This document shows positions 9,649 to 18,969 of a stretch of DNA of 38,581 nt, piece after piece (position 1 is the first letter of the stretch; every line of letters begins with the position of its first letter). The notes under the pieces are model-generated. The model ran no database searches. It worked only from the letters and a program-made list of their open reading frames with translations, and was not told where the DNA came from. The stretch is taken from assembly GCA_003612405.1 (NCBI GenBank), contig RAYR01000033.1, forward strand, positions 1 to 38,581, read 5' to 3'. The stretch comes from a bacterium 0.1xD8-71. Its GTDB lineage: Bacteria > Bacillota > Clostridia > Lachnospirales > Lachnospiraceae. Position numbers and translations under genes: made by a program.

Positions 9649-9748
9649 GTGCGGAAAATCCCTTGATTTACAGGGCTTTCCGGGCGGGAAAATTAGACAG
9701 GCGATACTTTATACCTTTATCCCCGAAAATGCCGTTCTACTGCGTAAC
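9637..9748. repeat. Inverted-repeat-bounded cassette, copy 2
   Basis: This 112-bp unit is bounded by a perfect 12-bp inverted repeat GTTACGCAGTAG (9637-9648 and 9737-9748). It is colinear with the unit at 7268-7383. The two copies flank the rightward gene run 7409-9648. Confidence 0.7.
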
Positions 9749-9775
9749 ATTCACGAAAGCAGCACCCATAAAAAG

Positions 9776-9823
9776 ACAGGGCGCGGAAGTCATATACTGG
9801 CTTCCGCGCCCTGTTCTTTTTTT
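9776..9823 (+). terminator. Strong rho-independent terminator
   Basis: A perfect 14-bp stem, ACAGGGCGCGGAAG with its complement (9776-9789 and 9801-9814), is followed by TCTTTTTTT. It ends the rightward gene run and separates it from the leftward mobilization genes. Confidence 0.88.
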
Positions 9824-9825
9824 GC

Positions 9826-10077
9826 CTATCTGACATTTCCCTTTTCCATTTCTTCAAGCGGGAACTGCGGGAGGGCTTCTATCAGCTTCTTTGTGATAGA
9901 CTGGCGCATATTTTCGTTGATTTCCTGTTTCGTGCTTCCGTCCGGCTGTCTGACCGCTACCGTCGATAGCCTGTCAATTTCGTCCTTGTAGCACTCCACG
10001 ACTTTCTCCACCGCCCATTTTTCCCCGGCGACGGCGGCGCGTATGGTTTCATATTCCGGCATTTTCTGGTTTTCCAT
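9826..10077 (-). CDS. Helix-turn-helix conjugative-transposon-like protein (HTH_16 type)
   Basis: An 83-aa protein, with the start chosen at the ATG 9 bases after AGGAG. The pattern EYETIRAAVAGEKWAVEKVV, then YKDEIDRLS, then QEINENMRQSITKKLIEALPQF is that of small sigma-region-like helix-turn-helix proteins of Tn916-like and related elements. It is the last gene of the leftward MobC-relaxase run. A role in regulating excision or transfer genes is inferred only. A related protein is encoded at 16227-16487 in the same element. Confidence 0.75.
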   Translation of the reverse strand: MENQKMPEYETIRAAVAGEKWAVEKVVECYKDEIDRLSTVAVRQPDGSTKQEINENMRQSITKKLIEALPQFPLEEMEKGNVR

Positions 10078-10140
10078 GCTCAACGCTCCTCTGCATTTTG
10101 ATAGCCCTATCATAGCACAGCGGCGGGGATTTTGCTATCC

Positions 10141-11487
10141 TTATCCGCGCTCTGTTCCCTTTTCCCGTTCCGGCTGCCTGTCTGCCTGTAAAATGCTGTC
10201 AATGTTCTGCTTGATAATGTCATATTCCCGGACTTTCTTTTTCAATTTTCCATAGTCGGCGTAAAGGGCTTCTTTCTGCGCTTGGAGGGCTTCATACTCC
10301 GATTGCAGCGCGGCGAGGTTCGGGAGCTTCGCAATGCCCGCCGCTTTCAGCGACCTTGCGGCGGCTTCATGGAGGATAATTGCCTGTTCCTGTCCGGCGC
10401 GGTATTTCTCCCTGTTCCTTGCCTTGCGGTATGCGTCATAGACGGGCTTTGTCTTTTGGTAGGTGGAAACATTCTTGATAAGCACCGCCATTTCCGCAAG
10501 CCGCTTTTCGGCGTTCTTCAATGCGTCTGCCGCCTGTCCGCTTTCCGCTGCCATTTCCAGGGTCCGGCTGACTAAATCCGCGTACTGTTCAATCTTGTGT
10601 TCCGTCAAGAAATTCATGGTTTTAGCTGCCTGTTTCAGATTATGGATTTTCGCCCACTGTTCATAGCCCTTACTCTGCGCCGCCTTGATACTGTTCTCAA
10701 TGTCGATAAGCAGCGACACGCCGCGCTGTTCTCTGGGAGCTTTCGCCGCTTTTGCCCGTCTGCCCGCTATCCGTTCCCTTATGGCTTCCTCTGTATAGTC
10801 TGCGCCGAGGGTTTTAAGGCGGGTGAAGCGTTCCTGTCCGGGGGCGCGGCATGACACATATTTCCCCGGCTTTATCTCATAGCCCGCCGCCTGTAACCGC
10901 GTTAGCAATTCCTCAAAACTGGAAACTTGGGGGATAAGCGCGTCAAGGGCGGTTTTCAGCTTGCCTTTCCAACTTGTACCCGTCTTTTCAGCTTGATATT
11001 CCGCATAGCTCTTTCCCTTGCTGCCCTTGCCGGGAACGACGACGGACAAGCCATTCTCCCGGCACAGCTTGTCGCTCATGTTCCGTATGCCGTAATAGCT
11101 CCTTTTGTTGGAATTGTATTTGCGGTGGTCTACAAAATTCACCGCGCAAAAAATGATATGGTTATGGACGTGTCCTTTGTCAATGTGCGTCGTGAGTACA
11201 TATTCATGCTGCCCCTTTGTTACCGCGTCGGCAAGCTGCTTTCCGATTTCATGGGCTTTCTGATAATCGACTTCCCCCGGCTCAAAGGACTGTATCAGAT
11301 GAAAGGCTAAATTGTTCCCCTTTTGGAGTGCTTGCGACAATGTATATTCAAACTCAATATCTGCTGTTTCATAGGAGCAGCCGAAAGAGGACACAAGCAT
11401 TTTTCCGTCCGTCTTGTCCGGGTTTTCGATATAGTCAAGGGCTTTGCTTAGAGTGCTTTTAATAGGCTTAATCTTTGTAACCGCCAT
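10141..11487 (-). CDS. Relaxase/mobilization nuclease (MOBP/VirD2-like) of element B
   Basis: A 448-aa protein that would nick the transfer origin of element B and pilot the strand. The N-terminal relaxase domain (residues about 1-200) shows AVTKIKPIKSTLSKALDYI, the conserved FHLIQSF, and the metal-binding HxHNH motif in HIDKGHVHNHIIFCAVNF. The C-terminal half is helical and lysine/glutamate-rich (coiled coil around residues 330-440). The start overlaps the end of MobC by 40 bases, the usual MobC-relaxase arrangement. No coupling protein or secretion genes are nearby, so a helper element would be required for transfer. Confidence 0.88.
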   Translation of the reverse strand: MAVTKIKPIKSTLSKALDYIENPDKTDGKMLVSSFGCSYETADIEFEYTLSQALQKGNNLAFHLIQSFEPGEVDYQKAHEIGKQLADAVTKGQHEYVLTTHIDKGHVHNHIIFCAVNFVDHRKYNSNKRSYYGIRNMSDKLCRENGLSVVVPGKGSKGKSYAEYQAEKTGTSWKGKLKTALDALIPQVSSFEELLTRLQAAGYEIKPGKYVSCRAPGQERFTRLKTLGADYTEEAIRERIAGRRAKAAKAPREQRGVSLLIDIENSIKAAQSKGYEQWAKIHNLKQAAKTMNFLTEHKIEQYADLVSRTLEMAAESGQAADALKNAEKRLAEMAVLIKNVSTYQKTKPVYDAYRKARNREKYRAGQEQAIILHEAAARSLKAAGIAKLPNLAALQSEYEALQAQKEALYADYGKLKKKVREYDIIKQNIDSILQADRQPEREKGTERG

Positions 11488-11777
11488 ATCTCCGCAAGCA
11501 CCCCCTTTATTTCCTCTATATCCTCTTGGTATGCGTTTCCCGTCGCGTTTACGCGGCGTGCTATCTGGTTGACGTTGACACCGATTTTCTGTATCTCTGC
11601 GGTCATTGCCTTAATGTCGCTATGGTCTATCTGAATGATATACCCGTCAATGGCAATCTTCCGCAGATATGCCGCCATGTTCCGGGTGGGTACGAGCTTC
11701 ATTTTTTCCAGTATTAAATCCCGTTCCGCTTCCGTCACTCTGAATTTGATTTGCACCGTCCTTTTGCGTCCGTCCAT
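11448..11777 (-). CDS. mobC: MobC relaxosome accessory protein of element B
   Basis: A 109-aa protein with the MobC signatures VQIKFRVTEAERDLILEKM (ribbon-helix-helix-like start) and IGVNVNQIARRVNATGNAY. MobC proteins help the relaxase open the DNA at oriT. The start is the ATG 8 bases after AAAGGAG; the frame extends further upstream without a better site. It overlaps the relaxase gene, and the pair is translated leftward. Confidence 0.85.
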   Translation of the reverse strand: MDGRKRTVQIKFRVTEAERDLILEKMKLVPTRNMAAYLRKIAIDGYIIQIDHSDIKAMTAEIQKIGVNVNQIARRVNATGNAYQEDIEEIKGVLAEIWRLQRLSLLKAL

Positions 11778-12045
11778 GTGTTCGCTCCTTTCCTTTCCGT
11801 TCCGAGGGTTTGGGACACTTCCCAACAAGCCATTTTCAACCGACGAGCCGCAGCGCGGGAGGGCGAAAATACGGAAGTGGGTACCCGCTTCCTATGCTTG
11901 CTACGAATGTTTTTATCCTTTAGGCTCTTATCCCTTACTACGGAGAAAAAGCGATTTTGCCAAACTTACGCAAAAGAAAAACGCTGCAATCTCAAAAAAG
12001 ATTACAACGCTTTCTAAATCCTGTTCAGTTTTAAGCCGGACATTT

Positions 12046-12408
12046 CTATTCGCCCTCTTTTTCGACTTCGGAAATCTCTTTTGCCGTTGCGGTCACAATC
12101 CGTATGCCCGTATCGCTCATACCGTCAAGGAGCGCGTCAAGCTGCCGCCGCTTTGTGTCCTTTACGGCGGGCGTGTCTAACAGGAATTGGTCTACGGATA
12201 TATGGTAACGCTGTATCAGCTCAAAGAATATCTGTAAACTTGGGTGCTGCCCCTTGTTCTCAATGTTCGCAAGGTAGCGCGGCGAGATAAACATTTCGTC
12301 GCCTACTTTCTTGCGGCTCTCCTTACGTCCTTCACGCGCTGCCTTTATCGCTGCCCCGAAAGCCTTGAAGTCATATTTCGGTACTGGTTTTTTGCCATAG
12401 TTATTCAC
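12046..12408 (-). CDS. XRE-family helix-turn-helix regulator
   Basis: A 120-aa protein with an HTH_3-like domain: FGAAIKAAREGRKESRKKVGDEM, ISPRYLANIENKGQHPSLQIFFELIQRYHISVDQFL. It resembles the small repressors that sit ahead of mobilization genes in clostridial elements. The start is a GTG (12406-12408) with only a weak ribosome binding site, so the N-terminus is less certain. It lies about 270 bases upstream of MobC on the same strand, so it may control that operon. The gap between them (11778-12045) shows only an imperfect hairpin around 11980-12017. Confidence 0.78.
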   Translation of the reverse strand: MNNYGKKPVPKYDFKAFGAAIKAAREGRKESRKKVGDEMFISPRYLANIENKGQHPSLQIFFELIQRYHISVDQFLLDTPAVKDTKRRQLDALLDGMSDTGIRIVTATAKEISEVEKEGE

Positions 12409-12522
12409 CCTATTACATTTTACTGTTCACCTTTGCTTTTGAATATGTCTACGCAGTTCTATTAGTTAGCCAAAATAAATCATATTTTTCTGCCGTGCAA
12501 TTAAATACCGGCTGAATGTATC

Positions 12523-12551
12523 TTGACAAGCAGACGCAAAAAGAATATAAT
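12523..12551 (+). promoter_or_regulatory. Consensus sigma-A promoter of the TetR gene
   Basis: TTGACA (12523-12528), a 17-base spacer and TATAAT (12546-12551) form a perfect housekeeping promoter. A candidate operator begins at the -10 box. Confidence 0.9.
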
Positions 12552-12570
12552 ACATACCAAACGAATGAAA
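12550..12570. promoter_or_regulatory. Candidate TetR operator, box 1
   Basis: A 21-base box beginning ATACATACC overlaps the end of the -10 element and the transcription start. Related boxes lie at 13276-13296 (inverted; 13 of 16 core bases TTCATTCGT..GGTA shared) and 13311-13331. Its position suggests autorepression. Confidence 0.55.
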
Positions 12571-12587
12571 TGGAAGGTGGTAGATAC

Positions 12588-13235
12588 ATGGCGCGTAATA
12601 AATATCCAGAAATAACCGTTGAGAAGATATTAGAAGTGTCACAGCGGTTATTCATGGAAAAGGGGTACGACAATACTACTATTCAAGATATTGTAAATGA
12701 ACTTGGCGGACTGACGAAAGGAGCAATTTATCATCATTTCAAGTCAAAAGAGGAAATTATTGACGCATTAGGGGGGAAACTCTTTTTTGACAACAATCCA
12801 TTTGTTACCGTACAAAATCAGAAGAACCTAAATGGTTTAGAAAAAATGCGTGAAGTCATTAAGTTAAACCACGCAGATAATGATAGGATTGAACTTGGAA
12901 AACAGAGTATACCTCTTTTGAAAAATCCCCGCTTGTTGGCTGAACTGGCTGATACAAACAGGAAATTGATTGCCCCTCTTTGGTTGCAACTTATTCAAGA
13001 GGGAATAGCGGACGGCTCTATCCAAACCGGGTATGCAAAAGAACTATCTGAACTTTTGCCATTACTTACAAATTTCTGGTTAATTCCCTCTGTCTATCCT
13101 GCAACCCCGGAAGAACTGCTTTCAAAGTTTGCATTTATCAAATATTTGTTAGATAGTATGAACTTGCCGATTATTGATGATGAAATTTTCGGTATGGCAC
13201 AGAATTACTTTGAGCACTTAAACATAGGCGAATAG
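12588..13235 (+). CDS. TetR/AcrR-family transcriptional regulator
   Basis: A 215-aa protein with a classical N-terminal TetR DNA-binding domain: KILEVSQRLFMEKGYDNTTI, then QDIVNELGGLTKGAIYHHF and KSKEEII. The C-terminal ligand-sensing region (residues about 60-215) is divergent, as is normal for the family. The start is the ATG behind GGAAGGTGG, because the promoter lies inside the possible upstream extension of the frame. A hairpin terminator follows. By position it probably represses itself and the exporter genes downstream, released by the exporter's substrate. This gene and the next two are distinctly AT-rich compared with the backbone of element B. Confidence 0.88.
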   Translation: MARNKYPEITVEKILEVSQRLFMEKGYDNTTIQDIVNELGGLTKGAIYHHFKSKEEIIDALGGKLFFDNNPFVTVQNQKNLNGLEKMREVIKLNHADNDRIELGKQSIPLLKNPRLLAELADTNRKLIAPLWLQLIQEGIADGSIQTGYAKELSELLPLLTNFWLIPSVYPATPEELLSKFAFIKYLLDSMNLPIIDDEIFGMAQNYFEHLNIGE

Positions 13236-13236
13236 A

Positions 13237-13269
13237 TAAAATTGCCTTGCAAAAGGCAGTTTTATTTTC
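13237..13269 (+). terminator. Terminator after the TetR gene
   Basis: The 12-base arms TAAAATTGCCTT and AAGGCAGTTTTA (one mismatch) with a GCAA loop are followed by TTTTC. They separate the regulator gene from the exporter transcript. Confidence 0.7.
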
Positions 13270-13275
13270 AAACTA

Positions 13276-13331
13276 TACATTCATTCGTAAGGTATTATTT
13301 TTTAAGCATATACATACCGTCTTAATGTATG
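13276..13331. promoter_or_regulatory. Two candidate TetR operators ahead of the exporter operon
   Basis: Two 21-base boxes, 13276-13296 and 13311-13331, both have ATAC...GTAT ends. The second is framed by ATACAT/ATGTAT, and its first nine bases ATACATACC equal those of box 1 upstream of the TetR gene. No clear promoter hexamers could be assigned between them. Confidence 0.5.
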
Positions 13332-13344
13332 AAAGGAGAATAGT

Positions 13345-13584
13345 ATGTCAAAATTAGACCAAAAAATTGAAAATGCTGCAAACAAAATTGAAGTTGCCGC
13401 AAATGAAGCATGGAAAAAGCGGTCATTCCGCATTGTATCTAAGTCTATATCTGCTACGGCAGAAATCGGACTTATGATAGGGGCTGCACATTTATCCGAA
13501 AAAGGCTATAAATCAGCCGCCACCTGCCTGTTTGGTTTAGGGGCAGTAGGACTTGTCTGCGATATACTTTTTAACAGAAAATAG
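13345..13584 (+). CDS. Small two-helix membrane protein next to the ABC exporter
   Basis: A 79-aa protein. It has an amphipathic charged N-terminus (KLDQKIENAANKIEVAANEA), a basic WKKRSFR, then two probable membrane helices (ATAEIGLMIGAA and AATCLFGLGAVGLVCDILF). The ATG follows AAAGGAG and the next gene starts 14 bases after the stop, so it is co-transcribed with the ABC transporter. I do not recognise a named family. It may be an accessory subunit or an immunity-type protein, but this is a guess. Confidence 0.7.
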   Translation: MSKLDQKIENAANKIEVAANEAWKKRSFRIVSKSISATAEIGLMIGAAHLSEKGYKSAATCLFGLGAVGLVCDILFNRK

Positions 13585-13598
13585 GAGGACACTGCTAT

Positions 13599-15284
13599 AT
13601 GATACGATACTTAAAACAATACAAATTTTTGCTTTTCCTTACTGTACTATTTACTGCAATCAGTTCCCTATCTTATGTATTTATTGCTATCTTATTGCAA
13701 CAAGTTATGGATATTGTAGACATGAGCGATATGTACGGCTTTATCAGAATACTACTCTTTTCTTTAGCCTACTTTGCACTTATGGGAGTATTCATGTACC
13801 TACAATCTTTGTTTAGCAAAAAATTTGTCTGTAAAATTATGAAAGCTGTCCGTTCTAAAACCTTTATAGGAATTGAACGGCACACGATTGAGGACTACTC
13901 TAAAAATAATACTGCTGATTATTTATCTGCAATTACGAATGATGTAAAAATGATTGAAGATAACTATTTACTTCCCCTGTTGCAAGTTATCCAGTATACG
14001 ATTATTTTTATAGCTTCCCTTGCTGTAATGATTTACTTTGACATTATCGTTACAGTCTGCGTGATTATCGCAATCGCTATCATGCTTGTTGTACCCAGTC
14101 TATTCGGAGGACTACTCTCCAAACGACAGGATAAATATTCTGATATGCTATCCGATTTTACAAACCATGTAAAAGACCTGTTATCCGGTTTTGAGGTTAT
14201 CAAGTCTTATCAAATGAAAAAATATGTCCTCTCACGATTTGAAATAAGTAACGAGGCCACTATAAAAGCAAAATATTCTGTTGACAAGGCGATTGCGGCA
14301 AATGAAGCGGTTTCTATGGTGCTTGCGCTTCTTGTTCAAGTGGTTGTTGTTTTTCTTTCTGCATACTTCATTATCATTGGTCGTATCAGTGCAGGAGCCT
14401 TGTTAGGCATGGTACAGGTAAGCAGTAACCTTGCAAATCCATTATTGATTATTTTTAGCAATATTCCCAAAATCAAGAGTATAAAACCAATTACACAGAA
14501 GCTAAATAACCTTTCAGATTACAAGGAACAGAACACAAATACAAAAAAATCACCCTCTTTCAAAAAAATGATTTATGTAGATGATTTGCATTTTTCCTAT
14601 GATAAGGAAAACGAAGTCATAAACGGTATTTCACTATCCATTGATAAAGGGAAAAAATATGCTTTTGTCGGTAAGAGTGGGTGTGGAAAGTCTACATTTA
14701 TTAAGCTGATTGCCGGATATTACTCTAACTTCAAAGGTGATGTACTATATGACGCAGACAGTCTTTCCGTTTTGGATATTGATAAAATAACTGCGCTATC
14801 GTCGGTCATTCATCAGAATGTTTATATGTTTGATGAGAGCATTTTAGACAATATTTGCCTACACGAAGATTTCAGTAAAGAAGAATTGCAATCCATATTG
14901 TCTGATAGTGGTTTATCACAGTTTATTGAGCAAGTACCAAACGGACTTAAATATCACGTTGGAGAAAATGGAGATAACCTTTCCGGCGGACAGAAACAAA
15001 GAATTGCCGTAGCAAGAGCTTTAATTCGTAAGAAGCCACTGTTGATTTTAGACGAGGGTACGTCTGCTATTGATATGCAAACTGCATATGATATTGAAAG
15101 TAGGCTATTGGCAATATCTGATTTAACGCTACTTACTGTCACTCATAATATGAGCAGCGATATTCTTACACTCTATGACGAAATTGTATTTATGGCAGAC
15201 GGAAAAATAATTGAACATGGCACATTTGAAGAACTTATTACTAAACACGCTGCATTTTATGACTTCTACCAACTAAAGAAGTAG
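13599..15284 (+). CDS. ABC exporter, fused permease and ATPase
   Basis: A 561-aa half transporter. The N-terminal permease (residues about 1-310) has about six membrane helices (first near FLLFLTVLFTAISSLSYVFI). The ATPase domain carries Walker A GKSGCGKST, Q-loop HQNVYMFDE, signature LSGGQKQR, Walker B LLILDEGTSAID with the catalytic Glu, and H-loop VTHN. The D-loop reads DEGTSAID rather than the usual DEATSALD. No second half transporter is present, so it probably works as a homodimer. With a TetR regulator it most likely exports a drug, peptide or other toxic compound; the substrate is unknown. The RBS is AGGAGG. Confidence 0.9.
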   Translation: MIRYLKQYKFLLFLTVLFTAISSLSYVFIAILLQQVMDIVDMSDMYGFIRILLFSLAYFALMGVFMYLQSLFSKKFVCKIMKAVRSKTFIGIERHTIEDYSKNNTADYLSAITNDVKMIEDNYLLPLLQVIQYTIIFIASLAVMIYFDIIVTVCVIIAIAIMLVVPSLFGGLLSKRQDKYSDMLSDFTNHVKDLLSGFEVIKSYQMKKYVLSRFEISNEATIKAKYSVDKAIAANEAVSMVLALLVQVVVVFLSAYFIIIGRISAGALLGMVQVSSNLANPLLIIFSNIPKIKSIKPITQKLNNLSDYKEQNTNTKKSPSFKKMIYVDDLHFSYDKENEVINGISLSIDKGKKYAFVGKSGCGKSTFIKLIAGYYSNFKGDVLYDADSLSVLDIDKITALSSVIHQNVYMFDESILDNICLHEDFSKEELQSILSDSGLSQFIEQVPNGLKYHVGENGDNLSGGQKQRIAVARALIRKKPLLILDEGTSAIDMQTAYDIESRLLAISDLTLLTVTHNMSSDILTLYDEIVFMADGKIIEHGTFEELITKHAAFYDFYQLKK

Positions 15285-15336
15285 GTATCTTTAGAGGAAA
15301 GTTTTTTTGAACTGTACACAATCCTTAAATAATATT

Positions 15337-15388
15337 ATCTGCTCCCTTAACGGGGAAAGAAAAAAACCGTTAGAGGAGCAGATGTTTT
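15337..15388 (+). terminator. Terminator after the ABC exporter
   Basis: The long stem ATCTGCTCC-C-TTAACGG with CCGTTA-G-AGGAGCAGAT (15337-15353 and 15367-15383) is followed by GTTTTTG. It closes the cargo module. Confidence 0.82.
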
Positions 15389-15419
15389 TGTATGCCTTTT
15401 TATGCAATATCTAATCTAT

Positions 15420-15456
15420 CGGCGGTTTTTGAGAAATCAAAACCGCCGTTTCTTTT
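15420..15456 (+). terminator. Second tandem terminator
   Basis: The stem CGGCGGTTTT / AAAACCGCCG is followed by TTTCTTTTT. Together with the preceding hairpin it isolates the cargo from the backbone. Confidence 0.75.
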
Positions 15457-15519
15457 TGGCTTCTAATGAAATGACGCGGTATCACTGTTAAAAGCGGCGG
15501 CTAAAAGGAGGTAGCCGCC

Positions 15520-15630
15520 ATGAAGCGCATACCCTATCGACAAAATCCGACAATCATTGACTTGTCAAAAAAAGCCCGCCCACCACCGGGGGAAACTACG
15601 CTTACCTATATGAACTGTCTAATCATCTAA
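15520..15630 (+). CDS. Small 36-aa protein or leader peptide ahead of the sigma-like gene
   Basis: A 36-aa frame (MKRIPYRQNPTIIDLSKKAR to YMNCLII) has AAAGGAGG before its ATG. A stable hairpin (15650-15680) with a short T run lies 20 bases after its stop, ahead of the sigma-like gene. That order would suit a leader peptide or a small element protein. I do not recognise a family. Confidence 0.5.
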   Translation: MKRIPYRQNPTIIDLSKKARPPPGETTLTYMNCLII

Positions 15631-15649
15631 ATACTGCTTACAATACCTA

Positions 15650-15684
15650 TGCGCCCGTCCGGGCTTTTCGGACGGGCGCATTTT
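15650..15684 (+). terminator. Hairpin with T run between the 36-aa frame and the sigma-like gene
   Basis: The perfect 12-base stem TGCGCCCGTCCG / CGGACGGGCGCA is followed by TTTTG. It could be a terminator or an attenuator of the sigma-like gene at 15806. Confidence 0.7.
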
Positions 15685-15805
15685 GTACGCTCAAAAAATT
15701 TTTGAAGAAATTTCAAAAAATCTTCGGCGTTTTTGAAAAACGCCGTATTGCCCCGCGAAAAGGGGGAAGCACCACCAACTTTCCAACGAGAAAGGAGGTG
15801 AGAAT

Positions 15806-16246
15806 GTGGAACCTAATAGCAGGGAGTTTTACAAACAGTGTGCTTTTCAGAAGTTTTGTAATACGGTACTGCACAATGAAGCGTGCGACACTCATAGAGA
15901 GCTTCGCAGACACAAGGCAAAGGAAGTGACCTTTTCTGACATGACCTTAGACGAAGCGCGGCAGCTTCATACGTTTGACGAATATTTTAAACGGGAAGCC
16001 GCCGAAACCGTCTTTGAGAAAGCCGGGAAGAAAATCACGCCAAAGCTGCTTCTTGAAGCAATCCGTACTTTGCCGGAAGAAAAGCGCAAAGCCGTATTGC
16101 TGTATTACTTCGAGGGAATGAACGACACCGAGATTGCGGAGCTGTTCAATACGTCGAGAAGCACGATACAGTACAGGCGGACAAGCTCTTTTGAGAAATT
16201 AAGAAAATATCTGGAGGAAAATGCTGATGAATGGGACGAATGGTAA
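15806..16246 (+). CDS. Sigma-70-like factor of element B
   Basis: A 146-aa protein starting at GTG behind AAAGGAGGTG. The C-terminal region-4-like part is clear: AIRTLPEEKRKAVLLYYFEGMNDTEIAELF, followed by a recognition helix (NTSRSTIQYRRTSSFEKLRK). The N-terminal half carries an FYKQCAFQKFCNTVL segment and a linker. Such short sigma-like proteins are common in clostridial integrative elements and are thought to drive element genes, but their targets are not known. It overlaps the next gene by about 20 bases, so the two are translationally coupled. Confidence 0.8.
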   Translation: MEPNSREFYKQCAFQKFCNTVLHNEACDTHRELRRHKAKEVTFSDMTLDEARQLHTFDEYFKREAAETVFEKAGKKITPKLLLEAIRTLPEEKRKAVLLYYFEGMNDTEIAELFNTSRSTIQYRRTSSFEKLRKYLEENADEWDEW

Positions 16247-16487
16247 CGAACCCGGCTACCCGAAAAAAGCCCTTGTTCCTTATCCTGTCATTGTGGCAGC
16301 GACAAAGGGCGACCCGGACGCCATGAAGATTGTCTTGCAGCATTTCAGCGGCTACATAGCCCGCCTTTCCATGCGGAAGCTGTACGACGAGCGCGGGAAC
16401 GTCTATTTCGGCGTAGACCACGACATTCGGGAACGGCTGCAAGCAAAACTGATGATGGCTGTCCTCACCTTTAGGACAGAGGAATAA
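16227..16487 (+). CDS. Helix-turn-helix conjugative-transposon-like protein (HTH_16 type)
   Basis: An 86-aa protein: VPYPVIVAATKGDPDAMKIV, LQHFSGYIARLSMRKLYDE, then FGVDHDIRERLQAKLMMAVLTF. This is the HTH_16 pattern shared with the protein at 9826-10077. Start choice: ATG 16227 is 9 bases after GGAGG, whereas ATG 16221 in the same frame is too close to it. The gene overlaps the end of the sigma-like gene. It probably acts with that gene in regulation of the element; the exact role is not known. Confidence 0.78.
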   Translation: MNGTNGNEPGYPKKALVPYPVIVAATKGDPDAMKIVLQHFSGYIARLSMRKLYDERGNVYFGVDHDIRERLQAKLMMAVLTFRTEE

Positions 16488-16650
16488 CCGCAGCGGCGGC
16501 GGGACGCTTTCTCTCACCCCCTTTTCCGTTCCGCTGCTGACGCGGGCAGCACAGCCATTCTGAACCTTGAAAAAGAAAGCGGCGCAAGATAACGGCGGCG
16601 CAGCATAGGGCAAATCGGATACGTTCCTTTTGCGCCGAGCCATACGGCGG

Positions 16651-16880
16651 GTGCGCCATGAGGCTATCCGGGAGGGATTACCCCGCCCGGACAGCCGAGC
16701 GACCAACACCGCGCCGGAAAGCAAGTGTAGCGGCTTGCGGGCGACGACAGCGCAGAATATACAATAATACTTCCTTACAGCCACAGTCCGAGCGTTAAGA
16801 GCGTCGCAGGCAATGGGTAGGGCTGCATGAGAACCATGCCGGGGTGAAATTCCCATGAGGTTATGCTAATAACCGTCCGA
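16651..16880 (+). ncRNA. Structured RNA region, possibly an orphan HEARO/omega-RNA-like scaffold
   Basis: The gap 16488-16964 holds no convincing gene but a dense series of hairpins. These include GGCTaTCCGGG with CCCGGAcAGCC around 16662-16696, GCAAG/CTTGC near 16722-16738, GCATG-AGAAC-CATGC near 16825-16839, GGGGTGAAATTCCC, and GGTTAT-GCTA-ATAACC near 16859-16874. The CTGCAT...ATGCC hairpin followed by an AATAACC-like helix recalls, from memory, the scaffold of IscB omega-RNAs (the HEARO family). No IscB or IsrB gene is nearby; TnpW follows instead. The family assignment is tentative; the structured nature is better supported. Confidence 0.45.
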
Positions 16881-16964
16881 TTAAAGCCTTTGTTTTCTTG
16901 AATAGTGGACTTGCTGCTATTCATAGACTGTATTATATGTTTGCGAAAGAAAGGGGGATTTTCT

Positions 16965-17132
16965 TTGACGCAAAACCAAACGCCCGTTACCACAACGGAG
17001 CATAAAATAGGAAAAGTTACTTACCTTGTATGTTCGTCTGCAAGTGAACACGCGACGGACACACTGGATAAAAAGATAAAAAAGCTCATTCGCAAAGACA
17101 TGGAGCTGAACCCCGCAAACGCCCGGAAATAG
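16965..17132 (+). CDS. tnpW: TnpW family transposon protein
   Basis: A 55-aa protein (start TTG behind AAAGGGGG) with the TnpW pattern HKIGKVTYLVCSSASEHATD followed by TLDKKIKKLI. TnpW is named from Tn4451-type clostridial transposons and has no established function. It sits directly upstream of the recombinase. The stop codon falls inside a small hairpin (AACGCCC/GGGCGTT, 17118-17138) that may act as a weak terminator before the recombinase promoter. Confidence 0.82.
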   Translation: MTQNQTPVTTTEHKIGKVTYLVCSSASEHATDTLDKKIKKLIRKDMELNPANARK

Positions 17133-17154
17133 GGCGTTTCTTCACATTTTATAC

Positions 17155-17183
17155 ATGACACAGGCAGCGGTATGTGGTATAAT
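17155..17183 (+). promoter_or_regulatory. Promoter of recombinase B
   Basis: ATGACA (17155-17160), a 17-base spacer and a perfect TATAAT (17178-17183) lie 50 bases ahead of the recombinase start codon. Confidence 0.8.
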
Positions 17184-17187
17184 ATAG

Positions 17188-18909
<1,722 letters not shown>

Positions 18910-18922
18910 CATACATCAAAAA

Positions 18923-18969
18923 GAGGTAAGATAACACCCTCTGCAAAAAAGGTATCGTTATCTTACCTC
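18923..18969. repeat. Perfect 13-bp inverted repeat at the right end of element B
   Basis: GAGGTAAGATAAC (18923-18935) and its complement (18957-18969) lie between the recombinase stop and the junction. The outer arm contains part of the terminal inverted repeat (18952-18963) shared with the left end. This could be a double recombinase site, a terminator-like stem, or both. Confidence 0.75.

Noticed and set aside
12516..12587. N-terminal extension of the TetR protein
   Set aside because: The extension covers the -35 and -10 boxes of a perfect promoter, so translation must start later.
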